From positions 124,001 to 188,000 of the forward strand of contig JAKLPS010000008.1 of NCBI GenBank assembly GCA_022013695.1: a DNA stretch of 64,000 nucleotides. Direction: 5' to 3'. Position 1 is the stretch's first letter. Every line of letters starts with the position of its first letter. A program made the translations under genes and the position numbers. Origin of the DNA: Weeksellaceae bacterium. Its GTDB lineage: Bacteria; Bacteroidota; Bacteroidia; Flavobacteriales; Weeksellaceae. The notes under the pieces were generated by a model. It saw only the letters and a program-made list of their open reading frames with translations. It was not told the DNA's origin and made no database searches. Shown here one piece after another: positions 1-9,629 of the stretch.

Positions 1-626
1 GTAATTTCAAGCTGCTCATTATTGATCGGATTCGAGATCAGCACGTGATTTAGATTAGCTTCTAGATCATAGTCCAATGATATTTTGTACTCAATCGTTT
101 TGCCATTTTGCGCCATTTTCTGATTTTCTTTTGAAGCCAAATTGAAGCCAGAGCTGTTTTGATTTACATTAAAATCATTTTCAGAAACGGGAATAAAGGT
201 TTTCCCCACCAACAGATTTTGCAAAGCCTTGTAATCAATGAAATTCACATTCAAAAGTTTGTTGAGATAGCCGAAGTCCGAATCGATGTAGGTTTTATCA
301 AATTTATAATAGCCTTTGATGCCTTCTGGAGTTGCAATGCCTCTTGCAGCCTGCAGGATGACGGCCGTGAGATTCATCCAAACTTTTTGCCCATTTTCGA
401 TGTAGATGACGGCATCTAATGTGGGTATGAATGATCCTGTTTTCGCATCGATTTCACTGTTTATTTTTACTGCATCGAAAGTAGATTGTTTCCCAATGGC
501 TGAGAATAAATTAGCATTGTTGGAAATAGGTTTTGTAGTGCTGATGGGCGTCGAAGCCTGATTTTTCTGTACTTTGCAAGCGATGACGATTATAGCACAA
601 ACGATGATTAAAATATACTTTTGCAT
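1..626 (-). CDS. DUF4292-like lipoprotein, partial (C-terminus outside window)
   Basis: The reading frame opens with ATG at 626 on the minus strand and runs off the left edge, giving about 208 residues. The N-terminus (MQKYILIIVCAIIVIACK) is a signal peptide with a lipobox-like IAC followed by Lys, so an acylated envelope lipoprotein is expected. The body has beta-rich, LolB/LolA-like character (for example VWMNLTAVILQAARGIATPEG), which matches my memory of DUF4292 proteins in Flavobacteriia. Their function is not established. It lies downstream of the nucleotidyltransferase gene on the same strand but is separated from it by a terminator hairpin, so it is probably transcribed on its own. The family assignment is by eye. 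Confidence 0.7.
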   Translation of the reverse strand, partial: MQKYILIIVCAIIVIACKVQKNQASTPISTTKPISNNANLFSAIGKQSTFDAVKINSEIDAKTGSFIPTLDAVIYIENGQKVWMNLTAVILQAARGIATPEGIKGYYKFDKTYIDSDFGYLNKLLNVNFIDYKALQNLLVGKTFIPVSENDFNVNQNSSGFNLASKENQKMAQNGKTIEYKISLDYDLEANLNHVLISNPINNEQLEI

Positions 627-691
627 AATTTTTTTGGATGGAACTTACAATATTAACGCCAAAAATAAACTTATATTTCTGGATTTACCCT

Positions 692-730
692 AAAAAAAAC
701 TTTGTCAAAGTTCAGAACCTCGACAAAGTT
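692..730 (-). terminator. Rho-independent terminator after the nucleotidyltransferase gene
   Basis: Nine-base arms AACTTTGTC (698-706) and GACAAAGTT (722-730) pair perfectly. On the minus strand they are followed by a run of U encoded by A at 692-699. This sits just after the stop of the nucleotidyltransferase gene at 753. Confidence 0.8.
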
Positions 731-752
731 GCTATTTTTTGTTTTTATTAAT

Positions 753-1772
753 TTAATCTTTCGAAAGGAAATCCAAAACGGAATAATCGCCCAAAGATAT
801 TTCGCGCGCCACTCCAAAATATTTTGCAGAGTTTCCGATCATCGAGTTGCTTAGATTTCCGTGATCGATGATTGTATTTTCCTGGATCAGAGAATTATCG
901 ATATTAGAATTGATCACCACTGTATTGTTTCCGAGAGACACGTTGGGACCGATCTTGGAATTTAAAATTTTCACATTTTCCCCAATGAAACACGGCGGGA
1001 TGATCATACAATTTTCTATCTGGGCAGATTCTGGAAACTTGGCCATATTGTCCTTTTCGTACTGCAAAATCTTGCTGTTGGTCTCTACTGTTGCGTTTTT
1101 GTTGCCGCAGTCCATCCAGTCATCCACTTTTCCAAGAGAGAATTTGGCACCTTTGGCTCTCAGGTTTTCCAAAGCCGTCGTTAGCTGATATTCTCCGCCC
1201 TCGGTGATGTGATTTTCCATAATATAGTCTATTTCCGTCATCAGTTTCTCAGCAGAATTGAAGTAATAGATGCCGATAATGGCAAGATCGGAAACAAATT
1301 CCCTTGGTTTTTCTACAAAATCTGTGATGAAACCATAATCATCCAATTTCACCACACCAAATGCTGACGGATCTTCCACTTTTTTTACCCAGATCACGCC
1401 GTCCGCATTGGTATCCAAGTGGAAATCGGCACGGAAAAGCGTGTCTGCAAAGGCGATGATCACTGGCCCTGTCATACTTTTTCTTGCACAATTGATGGCG
1501 TGCGCGGTTCCCAAAGGCTCCGTTTGCGTGTAGATGCTTGCTTTGGCGCCCAGATTTTCTGCTACTTTTACGAGAGAGGCCTCCACATCTGGCCCGAAGT
1601 CTCCGATGATGAAGGCAATCTCTTCTATCGGCTCATTGGCGACCTTCGCTATATCTTCTACCAATCTCTGCACAATTGGCTTTCCGCCGATGGGGATCAA
1701 TGGTTTTGGTACTGTCAAAGTATGGGGTCTCAGTCTGGATCCACGGCCAGCCATTGGAACAATTATTTTCAT
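753..1772 (-). CDS. Sugar-phosphate nucleotidyltransferase with left-handed beta-helix tail
   Basis: This 339-residue protein has the nucleotidyltransferase signature at its very start: G9-x-G11-x-R13 in MAGRGSRLRPHT, then K23 in VPKPL. These residues bind the NTP and sugar phosphate in RmlA/GlmU-type enzymes. The C-terminal third (about 245-325) has hexapeptide-like isoleucine periodicity (IGENVKI, IGPNVSL, NSNIDNS), fitting a left-handed beta-helix. It should make an NDP-sugar in the cytoplasm for surface glycan synthesis. The neighbouring Wzx-like flippase, transcribed first and ending 47 nt upstream, supports this. The exact sugar and nucleotide cannot be read from the sequence. Confidence 0.85.
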   Translation of the reverse strand: MKIIVPMAGRGSRLRPHTLTVPKPLIPIGGKPIVQRLVEDIAKVANEPIEEIAFIIGDFGPDVEASLVKVAENLGAKASIYTQTEPLGTAHAINCARKSMTGPVIIAFADTLFRADFHLDTNADGVIWVKKVEDPSAFGVVKLDDYGFITDFVEKPREFVSDLAIIGIYYFNSAEKLMTEIDYIMENHITEGGEYQLTTALENLRAKGAKFSLGKVDDWMDCGNKNATVETNSKILQYEKDNMAKFPESAQIENCMIIPPCFIGENVKILNSKIGPNVSLGNNTVVINSNIDNSLIQENTIIDHGNLSNSMIGNSAKYFGVAREISLGDYSVLDFLSKD

Positions 1773-1818
1773 AAAAAATTTTGTTGTTAATGTATTGATT
1801 ATTAATCAATTAATAGAT

Positions 1819-3276
1819 TTATTTTAATCCCAGTTTATTTAAAATCTTTTGCGGAATTAGCTTCTCTGACTTCAACAAAATGGTTGCCAAAAATAGAAAT
1901 ATAAGATTGCCCAGCCAAATGTTTTCTCTTAAATATTGGTACGACGCCAGAGAAAAAAGCATCGTTATAAGAATGGTAATAGAATTTTTGTAGACGTTGT
2001 AAGGAATTGGATATTTGTAATGCCCCCAAATATAGGAGATCACCATCATTGCAAAATAGCTGGCAATTGTTGCCCAGGTCGAAGCCCAATAGCCATACTT
2101 TGGAATAAAATAAAAATTAATAATAATGGTGATAAAAACACCAACAGCAGAAATGTACGCGCCAATCATCGTCTTATCCGTCAGTTTGTACCAAATAGAA
2201 AGATTAAGATATATTCCCAAAAATAGGCTGGCAAAAAATAAAATCGGAAGGATTGGGATTCCATCGTAATATTCTGGATTATTGATATAACCTTTTGCAA
2301 TCCAATTGAGATTCACAGAAAGAAAAACCACAATGAGGCAATTGATCGCGATGAAAATATCCATCAGTCGCACATACATCTGCTGGGCATTGGCATTTTT
2401 GGAATTGCTGAAAAAAAACGGCTCGATGCCCAAAGAGTAAGCCTGGCGAAAAAGAATAACAAAGGTTACAACTTTTGCAACCCCACCGTAAACGCCTAAT
2501 TCGTGTCTACCGATTTCGTCCGGTAGAAGAAATTTAAGAAATTGTCTGTCAAAGGTTTCATTAATAATTCCTGCCAAACCCGCAATCGTAATAGGCCAGG
2601 AATATTGGATCATTTTTTTCCAAAGTTCCCAAGAGAAATGCTTGATTCGTGCGAGTAATAATTCTTGGGACAGCATGAAGAATGTTACAGAACTAGCCAC
2701 CAGATTGGCCACAAAGACATATCCGATTCCAAATTTGGGATTATACTTTAACCCGAAAATCCCCTCGGGATATCTTGGCAGAATGATGATAAAAAATACA
2801 ACTAATAGGAAATTAATAATGCCGTTTGCAATTCGGATTCCCGCATATTTTAGAGGTCTTTCGTTTTTCCGCAGCATCACAAAAGGCATCGCACAAAAGG
2901 CGTCCAAAGCCAAAGTTACCGTGAGAATTGCCAGCAGATCAACCTGATCTGGCGTTTTGAAAGCCACGGCCAAAGGCTGCCTGTAAAGCAAAGTGAAAAA
3001 TAAATAAACCAAAGTCACGGCAAAAACACTGAAAAATGCAGTCGAAATGAGTTTTCGGTCGTCTTTTTCGTCCAAAGCGAAGCGAAAAAAAGTGGTTTCC
3101 ATTCCGTGGGTCAGCAGCACCGCGATCACGCCGGCAACGGAATAAAAATCGGCAAAAGGAGAATACGCCGTCGGACCAAATGTAGCCGTGATAATCGGAT
3201 TGATAACAAACGGAAACAGTCTGATAATCACGGTTGTTAACCCATAAAGAGCGGTTTGTCCGAGGAGCTTCTTCAT
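1819..3276 (-). CDS. Wzx-like polysaccharide flippase (MATE/MOP superfamily)
   Basis: This is a 485-residue polytopic membrane protein with roughly 12-14 hydrophobic segments spread over its whole length. It has the MOP-superfamily N-terminal pattern (YGLTTVIIRLFPFVINPIIT, then a second segment ending in LTHGMETTFFRFA). Such proteins flip lipid-linked oligosaccharides across the inner membrane. It is the first gene of a minus-strand pair with the nucleotidyltransferase (47 nt gap), so a role in an envelope glycan is likely. The substrate is unknown. The ATG at 3276 gives a membrane segment immediately, as expected for this family. Confidence 0.85.
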   Translation of the reverse strand: MKKLLGQTALYGLTTVIIRLFPFVINPIITATFGPTAYSPFADFYSVAGVIAVLLTHGMETTFFRFALDEKDDRKLISTAFFSVFAVTLVYLFFTLLYRQPLAVAFKTPDQVDLLAILTVTLALDAFCAMPFVMLRKNERPLKYAGIRIANGIINFLLVVFFIIILPRYPEGIFGLKYNPKFGIGYVFVANLVASSVTFFMLSQELLLARIKHFSWELWKKMIQYSWPITIAGLAGIINETFDRQFLKFLLPDEIGRHELGVYGGVAKVVTFVILFRQAYSLGIEPFFFSNSKNANAQQMYVRLMDIFIAINCLIVVFLSVNLNWIAKGYINNPEYYDGIPILPILFFASLFLGIYLNLSIWYKLTDKTMIGAYISAVGVFITIIINFYFIPKYGYWASTWATIASYFAMMVISYIWGHYKYPIPYNVYKNSITILITMLFSLASYQYLRENIWLGNLIFLFLATILLKSEKLIPQKILNKLGLK

Positions 3277-3370
3277 CTAATAGTTTATTGTTTTCATCAA
3301 CCAGATGGAATCTGCGATTTCAATTCAAAAATTTTTTTCAAAAATAAGGTATTCTGAGAACAATCGATCT

Positions 3371-5668
3371 TTATTTCATCGGTTTGTTTCGCATCCAAAA
3401 AATCAGTTTTCCACCGTTCACGATATTTTGATGTTTAATTTTAAAAGCCTTGATAACTTTTCCGTCCAGTTCGACTTTTTCGATATAGACATTTTCGGCC
3501 GACTGGTTTTTAACCTCAATTTCAAAGGTTTTTCCGCTCTCCAAATTCAGTTTCGCATTCACAATATTCGGACTTCCGATCCAATATTCGTCAGAGCCAG
3601 GCGAGACTGGGTAGAATCCCAAACTGCTGAAAATATACCACGCGCTCATCTGTCCGCAATCGTCATTTCCGCCCAATCCATCGGGCTTTGGTTTGTATTG
3701 CATCGTCAGGATTTTTCGGATTTGAGACTGCGTTTTCCACGGTTGTCCGGCAACATTATAAAGATATGCGACGTGGTGTGCCGGCTCATTTCCGTGAACA
3801 TATCCGCCGATGATTCCTTCCCGAGTAATATCTTCCGTATCAGCGAAAAATTCGTCTGGGAGATGCATTGAAAATAATTCGTCAAGATTTTCCCCGAATT
3901 TCTTTTTTCCGCCCATTGATTTCATTAATTCCTTAGGATTATGCGGAACGAAGAAACTGTAATTCCACGAGTTTCCTTCGATAAAGCCTTGTCCGTGCGT
4001 GCTCATCAAATCAAATTCCTTTTTGAAACTTCCGTCAGACCATCTCGGTCTCATAAAACCGATCGATTTATCGAAGACGTTTTTCCAGTTTTCAGAACGT
4101 TTCAGATATTCCTTATAAATGTCAGTTTTGCCTAATTTTTTGGCTATTTGTGCAATCGCCCAATCATCATAAGCGTATTCCACAGTGTTAGAAACCGACG
4201 TTCCGTTTTTCTCCGCAGAGATGTAACCTTTGTCGATATATTCGCCGATGCCTTCGTAATTTCTTTTATTGGAAGTGGCAACGCAGGCCTTCAAAGCTTC
4301 TTCCGGATTTCCGGTGTAAGTGCCTTTGATAATCGCATCCGCAATCAAGGAAACTGAGTGATAACCGCTCATACACCAATTCTCATTAGCATAATGGGAC
4401 CAAACGGGCAACATTTTCAGACTGAATTGATCATAATGAGCCATCATCGATTGAATCATCTCATTATTCCGTTTTGGCTGTATGATATTGAAAAAAGGAT
4501 GCAAAGCACGGTAAGTGTCCCAAAGTGAAAAGGTGGTGTAATTCGTGAAGTCTTTGGCTTGATGCACGTTTTGGTCGAGGCCTTTGTAGTCCCCATTTAC
4601 GTCCATATAAGTGGTTGGATTGAGGAATGTGTGATACATCGCTGTATAAAAATTCACTTTGTCATCTTCAGTAAGTGTATTGACGAGGATTTTATTCAAT
4701 TCTTTATTCCAATCGTTTTGAGCTTGAGATTTTATTTTTTCGAAGTCCCAATCAGGAGTTTCTGTAATTAAATTTTCCAAAGCATTTGCTTGGCTTACCG
4801 GCGAAATGGCCATTTTGATTATAATTTTTTCATTTACCTGCGTGTCAAAATCAAAGTGCATTCTGATTTTCTTGCCTGCAATCTCTGGAAAATTATCTTT
4901 TTGATTCCATTTTCCCCAGAAACCACGATAAGCTTGTTTTGTATCAAAATTTTTCTGTCCATAAGATTTGAAAGGTTTCGAAAATTCCATTGCGAAATAG
5001 ACTGTTCTCGTTCTTGCCCAGCCGTTTGTCTGTCTATAACCAGTGATTCTGTGGTCATTTTCAATCCTTACATAAGTCCAGACATTTTTGTCATCATAAT
5101 TGTAAATGCCTGCCATCAAATCCAGAATAATATGCGCATCTTCAGATTTCGGAAAGGTGTATTGGTGGACACCGACTCGAGTTGTAGCCGTCAATTCGGC
5201 CAAAATGTTGTAATCTTCCAGTTTCACCTTATAATAGCCTGCTTCTGCTTTTTCGTTTTGATGAGAAAATCTGGAACGGAATCCACTTCGGGCATTTTGC
5301 GCAGTTCCAGGATTTAATTTTAATATTCCCACCGTGGGCATTATCAAAAAATCTCCCAAATCCGAATGGCCGGTGCCGCTGAAATGCGTGTGCGAAAATC
5401 CGACAATCGTTTGGTCTTCATAGCGATAGCCGGCGCAATATTTATAGACTTCTGGATTATATTTTCCATTGACTTCGTAAGACAGCGAATCGGTCTCTGG
5501 ACTTAGCTGAACGGCGCCAAAAGGAACGGTTGCTCCTGGAAAAGTGTGTCCCATTTTTTCGGTTCCGATGATTGGATGGACGAATTTGATAAGGTTTTCT
5601 ACTTGTTGGGAATTGATGAATGAAGCGAATAAAACCAATGGAATTATAATGTATTTTCTTGGAGACAT
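3371..5668 (-). CDS. GH92 family glycoside hydrolase (alpha-mannosidase type)
   Basis: The protein has about 765 residues. I place the start at the ATG at 5668, giving MSPRKYIIIPLVLFASFINSQ, a clear signal peptide; a TTG three codons upstream is possible. GH92 hallmarks are visible: near the N-terminus VHPIIGTEKMGHTFPGATVPFG, and near residues 669-681 GGNDDCGQMSAWY, which carries the catalytic-base aspartates of these Ca-dependent exo-alpha-mannosidases. Length is typical. It should be exported and trim alpha-linked mannose from N-glycan or mannan fragments. No SusC/SusD pair is nearby, so this is a lone enzyme and not part of a visible polysaccharide utilisation locus. Linkage specificity is not determinable here. 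Confidence 0.93.
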   Translation of the reverse strand: MSPRKYIIIPLVLFASFINSQQVENLIKFVHPIIGTEKMGHTFPGATVPFGAVQLSPETDSLSYEVNGKYNPEVYKYCAGYRYEDQTIVGFSHTHFSGTGHSDLGDFLIMPTVGILKLNPGTAQNARSGFRSRFSHQNEKAEAGYYKVKLEDYNILAELTATTRVGVHQYTFPKSEDAHIILDLMAGIYNYDDKNVWTYVRIENDHRITGYRQTNGWARTRTVYFAMEFSKPFKSYGQKNFDTKQAYRGFWGKWNQKDNFPEIAGKKIRMHFDFDTQVNEKIIIKMAISPVSQANALENLITETPDWDFEKIKSQAQNDWNKELNKILVNTLTEDDKVNFYTAMYHTFLNPTTYMDVNGDYKGLDQNVHQAKDFTNYTTFSLWDTYRALHPFFNIIQPKRNNEMIQSMMAHYDQFSLKMLPVWSHYANENWCMSGYHSVSLIADAIIKGTYTGNPEEALKACVATSNKRNYEGIGEYIDKGYISAEKNGTSVSNTVEYAYDDWAIAQIAKKLGKTDIYKEYLKRSENWKNVFDKSIGFMRPRWSDGSFKKEFDLMSTHGQGFIEGNSWNYSFFVPHNPKELMKSMGGKKKFGENLDELFSMHLPDEFFADTEDITREGIIGGYVHGNEPAHHVAYLYNVAGQPWKTQSQIRKILTMQYKPKPDGLGGNDDCGQMSAWYIFSSLGFYPVSPGSDEYWIGSPNIVNAKLNLESGKTFEIEVKNQSAENVYIEKVELDGKVIKAFKIKHQNIVNGGKLIFWMRNKPMK

Positions 5669-5696
5669 TTTTGGCAATTTTGAAGCAATTTAGTTA

Positions 5697-5815
5697 AAAC
5701 CACAAAAGGCACAAAAGTTTTCTTCATTTTAGATATGTTCAAAAGAGAAAAAACTGTTGTTATGCTTCTAATGATTACAATTAATTTTTCTATTGTGACT
5801 TGTGTATTATTAATT
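5697..5815. repeat. Intergenic CACAAAAG inverted-repeat element, copy A
   Basis: The left arm at about 5698-5718 reads ACCACAAAAGGCACAAAAG. A degenerate inverted copy, TTGTGACTTGTG, lies near 5795-5810, about 115 bp away. The same arms and spacing recur at 59574-59691. No coding potential is seen. The 239-bp gap before the dihydroorotase gene holds mainly this element. Confidence 0.4.
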
Positions 5816-5916
5816 CAAAACTTGAGTAATCGTTTCAAAAACTTAATTTTGCTTAAAATGAAATGTTTGGATTAAAGTCCCACTTTTAATATGTCAATTC
5901 TAACCTCTAATAAAAA

Positions 5917-7254
5917 ATGAAAGTTCTGATAAAAAATGCCCAAATCGTCAATGAAAATCTGATTTTCGAAAGTGATATTCTGATTGAAAATGATTGGATT
6001 GCAAAGATTTCAAAAAATATTTCTGAGGAAGATGTTGACCAAATTATCGATGCTTCCGGGAAATATCTTTTGCCAGGAATTATCGATGACCAGGTTCATT
6101 TCCGTGAGCCGGGTTTGACGCAAAAAGGCGACATCGAAACCGAATCCAAATCAGCAATCGCCGGCGGAATCACAAGTTTCATCGACCAACCCAATACAGT
6201 TCCAAATGCTGTAACTCAGGAATTGTTAGCGGATAAATACGAGATTGGTTCTCAAAAAGCCTATGCCAATTACGGTTTTATGATGGGCGGAACCAATGAT
6301 AATCTTGACGAACTTCTGAAAACAAACCCAAGAAACGTTCCCGGAATCAAATTATTTTTAGGTTCATCTACAGGAAATATGTTGGTTGATAATCCTGAAA
6401 CTTTAGAGAATATTTTCAGCAAAACCAAAATGCTGATTGCCGTTCATTGCGAAGACGAAGCCACAATTCGAGACAATACAGAAAAATACAAAACCCAATA
6501 TGGCGAGGATATTCCTGTGAAATTCCACCATTTGATAAGAACTGAGGAAGCCTGTTATAAATCATCCTCGAAGGCGATTGCATTAGCTCAAAAAACGGGC
6601 GCTCGACTTCACGTTTTCCATTTGTCAACGGCGATCGAAACGGATCTTTTCCGAAATGATATGCCATTAAAAGATAAAAAAATAACGGCAGAAGTTTGCG
6701 TTCATCATTTGACCTTCACGAATGAAGATTACGAAACCAAAGGAAACCTCATCAAATGGAATCCAGCCGTCAAAACTTTGAAGGACAAAGACGGACTTTG
6801 GGAAGCCTTGCTGGATGACAGAATTGATGTGATTGCGACCGACCACGCGCCTCACACTTGGGAAGAAAAGCAGAATGTTTACACGAGATGTCCTTCGGGT
6901 GCGCCTTTGGTCCAGCATTCTTTGGTAGTGATGCTGGAGAATTTCAGAAATGGAAAAATTTCTTTGGAGAAAATTGTTGAGAAAATGTGTCACAATCCGG
7001 CGATTCTTTTCCGGATCGAGAAACGGGGATTTGTGAAAGAAGGCTATAAAGCAGATTTGGTTTTGGTTGATTTGGATCAAAAATGGACGGTTGCGAAAGA
7101 TAATATTCTCTACAAATGTGGATGGAGTCCGCTGGAAGGAACAGGATTTCATTCTAAAGTGACGCATACATTCGTTAATGGAAATTTGGTTTATGACAAT
7201 GGGAAAATCAATCCAGAAAAATTTGGAGAACGCTTACTTTTTGAGCTTGAATAA
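5917..7254 (+). CDS. pyrC: Dihydroorotase (amidohydrolase family)
   Basis: This 445-residue cytosolic enzyme interconverts carbamoyl-aspartate and dihydroorotate in pyrimidine synthesis. Metal-site motifs are readable: H61 in DDQVHFREPG, K145 (the carboxylated lysine, KLFLGSSTG), H177 in AVHCEDE, H235 in HVFHLST and D309 in IATDHAPH. The usual first histidine of the HxH motif is replaced by Gln59. I recall this DDQVH variant from other Bacteroidota dihydroorotases, so it is probably a lineage feature and not a loss of function. The ATG at 5917 follows an A-rich leader. The gene stands alone, without other pyr genes. Confidence 0.92.
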   Translation: MKVLIKNAQIVNENLIFESDILIENDWIAKISKNISEEDVDQIIDASGKYLLPGIIDDQVHFREPGLTQKGDIETESKSAIAGGITSFIDQPNTVPNAVTQELLADKYEIGSQKAYANYGFMMGGTNDNLDELLKTNPRNVPGIKLFLGSSTGNMLVDNPETLENIFSKTKMLIAVHCEDEATIRDNTEKYKTQYGEDIPVKFHHLIRTEEACYKSSSKAIALAQKTGARLHVFHLSTAIETDLFRNDMPLKDKKITAEVCVHHLTFTNEDYETKGNLIKWNPAVKTLKDKDGLWEALLDDRIDVIATDHAPHTWEEKQNVYTRCPSGAPLVQHSLVVMLENFRNGKISLEKIVEKMCHNPAILFRIEKRGFVKEGYKADLVLVDLDQKWTVAKDNILYKCGWSPLEGTGFHSKVTHTFVNGNLVYDNGKINPEKFGERLLFELE

Positions 7255-7368
7255 CAAAATTTAGCACTGGTATTATTAGCATAATTTTTTTAGGCTTAGG
7301 TATGGAAATAATAATCTAAATTTATCATTCACAAATCAATTATTTTTAACTTTTTAATTCCTGAATTA

Positions 7369-8250
7369 ATGAATCCATATTCAAAATCAATGTTGCGCGA
7401 GAACGCGTTGAAAGATAAAGTCGCCATTGTGACCGGAGGCGGAAGCGGATTGGGAAAAGCGATGACCAAGTATTTTCTTCAGCTCGGTGCAAAAGTCGTC
7501 ATCACCTCCAGAAATTTAGAAAAACTACAAGAAACTGCTAAAGAATTGGAAGACGAAACTGGCGGAAAAGTCCTTTGCATCGCTTGCGACGTCCGAAATT
7601 GGGACGAAGTGGAAGCTATGAAAGAAGCAACCTTGACGGAATTCGGAAGGATTGATATTCTTTTGAACAATGCCGCCGGAAACTTCATTTCGCCAACCGA
7701 AAGATTGACGCATTCCGCATTCGATTCTATCCTGGATATTGTTTTGAAAGGAACCAAAAACTGCACACTTTCCATCGGGAAACATTGGATTGATGCCGAA
7801 ACGCCAGGGACAGTTCTTAATATTGTAACCACTTATGCCTGGACAGGTTCTGCTTACGTCGTCCCGTCGGCCTGTGCTAAGGCTGGCGTTTTGGCAATGA
7901 CGAGAAGTTTGGCTGTTGAGTGGGGGAAATATAATATCCGTTTCAATGCGATTGCTCCGGGACCATTTCCTACCAAAGGGGCTTGGGACCGATTGCTCCC
8001 TGGCGATATGAAGGACAAATTTGATTTGGCTAAGAAAAATCCACTCAAAAGAGTAGGCGAGCATCAGGAATTGGCCAATCTTGCCGCTTATCTGGTCTCT
8101 GATTTTTCATCTTTCGTGAATGGCGAAGTAGTGACCATCGATGGTGGCGAATGGTTACAAGGTGCCGGCGAATTCAATATGCTTGAGGAAGTTCCGCAAG
8201 AGATGTGGGATGCGTTGGAAGCGATGATTAAAGCCAAGAAATCAAACTAA
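7369..8250 (+). CDS. SDR oxidoreductase, 2,4-dienoyl-CoA reductase type
   Basis: This 293-residue short-chain dehydrogenase has the TGGGSGLG cofactor motif at 22-29 and NNAAG at 100-104. It lacks the usual YxxxK; instead Y156 (TTYAWTG) and K171 (PSACAKAGV) are 15 residues apart. That is the spacing and local sequence I know from mitochondrial DECR1, where Tyr199 and Lys214 are used. NADPH-dependent reduction of 2,4-dienoyl-CoA during beta-oxidation of unsaturated fatty acids is therefore the best reading. An internal ATG at codon 8 (MLRENALKDK) is an equally good start. It stands alone, with 114 bp to the preceding gene. Confidence 0.85.
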   Translation: MNPYSKSMLRENALKDKVAIVTGGGSGLGKAMTKYFLQLGAKVVITSRNLEKLQETAKELEDETGGKVLCIACDVRNWDEVEAMKEATLTEFGRIDILLNNAAGNFISPTERLTHSAFDSILDIVLKGTKNCTLSIGKHWIDAETPGTVLNIVTTYAWTGSAYVVPSACAKAGVLAMTRSLAVEWGKYNIRFNAIAPGPFPTKGAWDRLLPGDMKDKFDLAKKNPLKRVGEHQELANLAAYLVSDFSSFVNGEVVTIDGGEWLQGAGEFNMLEEVPQEMWDALEAMIKAKKSN

Positions 8251-8414
8251 AAAATATTTACCGGAGTACTCTAAAAGACAATTATTTGTTAAAGATCCCT
8301 ACCTTTTTTCAAAATCAAACCAATAAAATTTATTTAAAAATTAGATTATTGCTAAATTATCATACACTTTCTCAAAAAAAATTAAATTATAATGAGTTTT
8401 CTAAAATAAAACAT

Positions 8415-8422
8415 TATATTTG
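8415..8422 (+). promoter_or_regulatory. Bacteroidota -7 box upstream of the T9SS beta-propeller gene
   Basis: TATATTTG matches TAnnTTTG and lies 27 bp before the ATG at 8449. The matching -33 element is not convincing. The rest of the 198-bp gap is A/T-rich and featureless to me. Confidence 0.45.
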
Positions 8423-8448
8423 ATGCATTAATCATTAAATTATATATT

Positions 8449-9546
8449 ATGAAAAAAATTTACATTTCTCTATTTGTGTTTACAATGTCTTTGGTAAACG
8501 CCCAAGTGGCTGATAAGTCGCCCGGCGTCATCGTTGCTTCTTCTAGTTCTAATCAATCGTCACAGAAAGACCCAGCCATTATTCTTTACAATCTTTCGCA
8601 GTCTATTGCAGCTGCCGGCAATGCAGGTGTGGTATTTTTCGGAGGCCAATATTGGGTTTCTGCTTGGGCCAGTAATAAAATTCATATTCTTAGCAATACA
8701 GGTGCTTTTGTGGAAACTATTCAGATTCCGGGTCTTACGGGTGTGAGATCGTTCACTACAGACGGCACCAATATTTATGCGACGGCAAATAATGCCAATA
8801 TTTATGTGATCAATCCTGCAACAAAAACGGTTACAGGAACTATTACTACGCCTTCCTCCAGTAGTATCAGATTTGCAACTTATGACTCCAGCTTGGATAG
8901 TGGCAATGGAGGGTTTTGGATCGGCAATTTTAGTACTAACCTGTTTTCTATAAAGAAAACTGGTGCAAGCATCAGTTCGATTCCTGCAGCTACCCACGGT
9001 ATGGTTGGAATGTACGGAGCAGCTGTAGATTCTTCAAAAGGTATTATTTATGTCTATAATCAGGGAGGAACTAACAGCGACGAAATTAGAGCATTATATA
9101 CGTCCAATGGATTGAAGGCGGGAAATACGTACGATGTTTATAATGAAACTTTGCAGAGTGCGGGCGCTACTACTTCTTTAGCAGGTGGTCTATTTTTAAG
9201 CTCACAGGTAATGACTGGGAAAAAAGTTTTAATTGGCGTTTCACAAGCAACTCCAGATAATTACCTGTTTGGAGTTGATACGGCAACAAATTTTTTAGCC
9301 GTGAATAGTGGTGTGAAAAAATCTACTTTCAAGGTTTATCCAAATCCGGTCTCCAACTTTGTCAACTTTGATAATTTTAAAGACATTAAATATGTAGAAA
9401 TTTTAAATATGGCAGGACAAAAATTAATGTCAGAAGAAAATATACAGTCAGGTCTTAATTTGTCCAGATTACCCAAAGGCAACTATATGCTCTTAATTCA
9501 TCCATTGCAAGGATCTGTGGTTATTGAAAAAGTAATAAAACAGTAA
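8449..9546 (+). CDS. Secreted beta-propeller-like protein with T9SS type A sorting domain
   Basis: The 365-residue protein begins with a signal peptide ([19 protein letters not shown]). Residues about 45-270 hold repeated strand pairs of the YVTN/NHL beta-propeller kind ([38 protein letters not shown]). The last 75 residues are a T9SS type A sorting domain: [34 protein letters not shown]. It should cross the outer membrane by T9SS and be anchored or released at the surface. No catalytic motif is seen, so a binding or structural role is possible. A strong terminator follows directly. Confidence 0.85.
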   Translation: MKKIYISLFVFTMSLVNAQVADKSPGVIVASSSSNQSSQKDPAIILYNLSQSIAAAGNAGVVFFGGQYWVSAWASNKIHILSNTGAFVETIQIPGLTGVRSFTTDGTNIYATANNANIYVINPATKTVTGTITTPSSSSIRFATYDSSLDSGNGGFWIGNFSTNLFSIKKTGASISSIPAATHGMVGMYGAAVDSSKGIIYVYNQGGTNSDEIRALYTSNGLKAGNTYDVYNETLQSAGATTSLAGGLFLSSQVMTGKKVLIGVSQATPDNYLFGVDTATNFLAVNSGVKKSTFKVYPNPVSNFVNFDNFKDIKYVEILNMAGQKLMSEENIQSGLNLSRLPKGNYMLLIHPLQGSVVIEKVIKQ

Positions 9547-9573
9547 AAATCAAATTTTACATCTTAAATTATT

Positions 9574-9605
9574 CCCAAACTTGTAACAAGTTTGGGTTTT
9601 TTTTT
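9574..9605 (+). terminator. Rho-independent terminator
   Basis: The arms CCCAAACTTG (9574-9583) and CAAGTTTGGG (9587-9596) form a perfect 10-bp stem with a TAA loop, followed by nine T. It separates the T9SS protein gene from the M1 peptidase gene. Confidence 0.95.
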
Positions 9606-9629
9606 ACTCATATAAAAAATATACCACCA

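Noticed and set aside
698-713. AACTTTG-T-CAAAGTT near 700 as a third copy of the HTH_34 operator
   Set aside because: The spacer is one base instead of five, and the sequence is explained as one arm region of a terminator hairpin.
3371-5668. GH92 gene as part of a polysaccharide utilisation locus
   Set aside because: There are no SusC/SusD-like, regulator or other glycan-enzyme genes next to it on the same strand.
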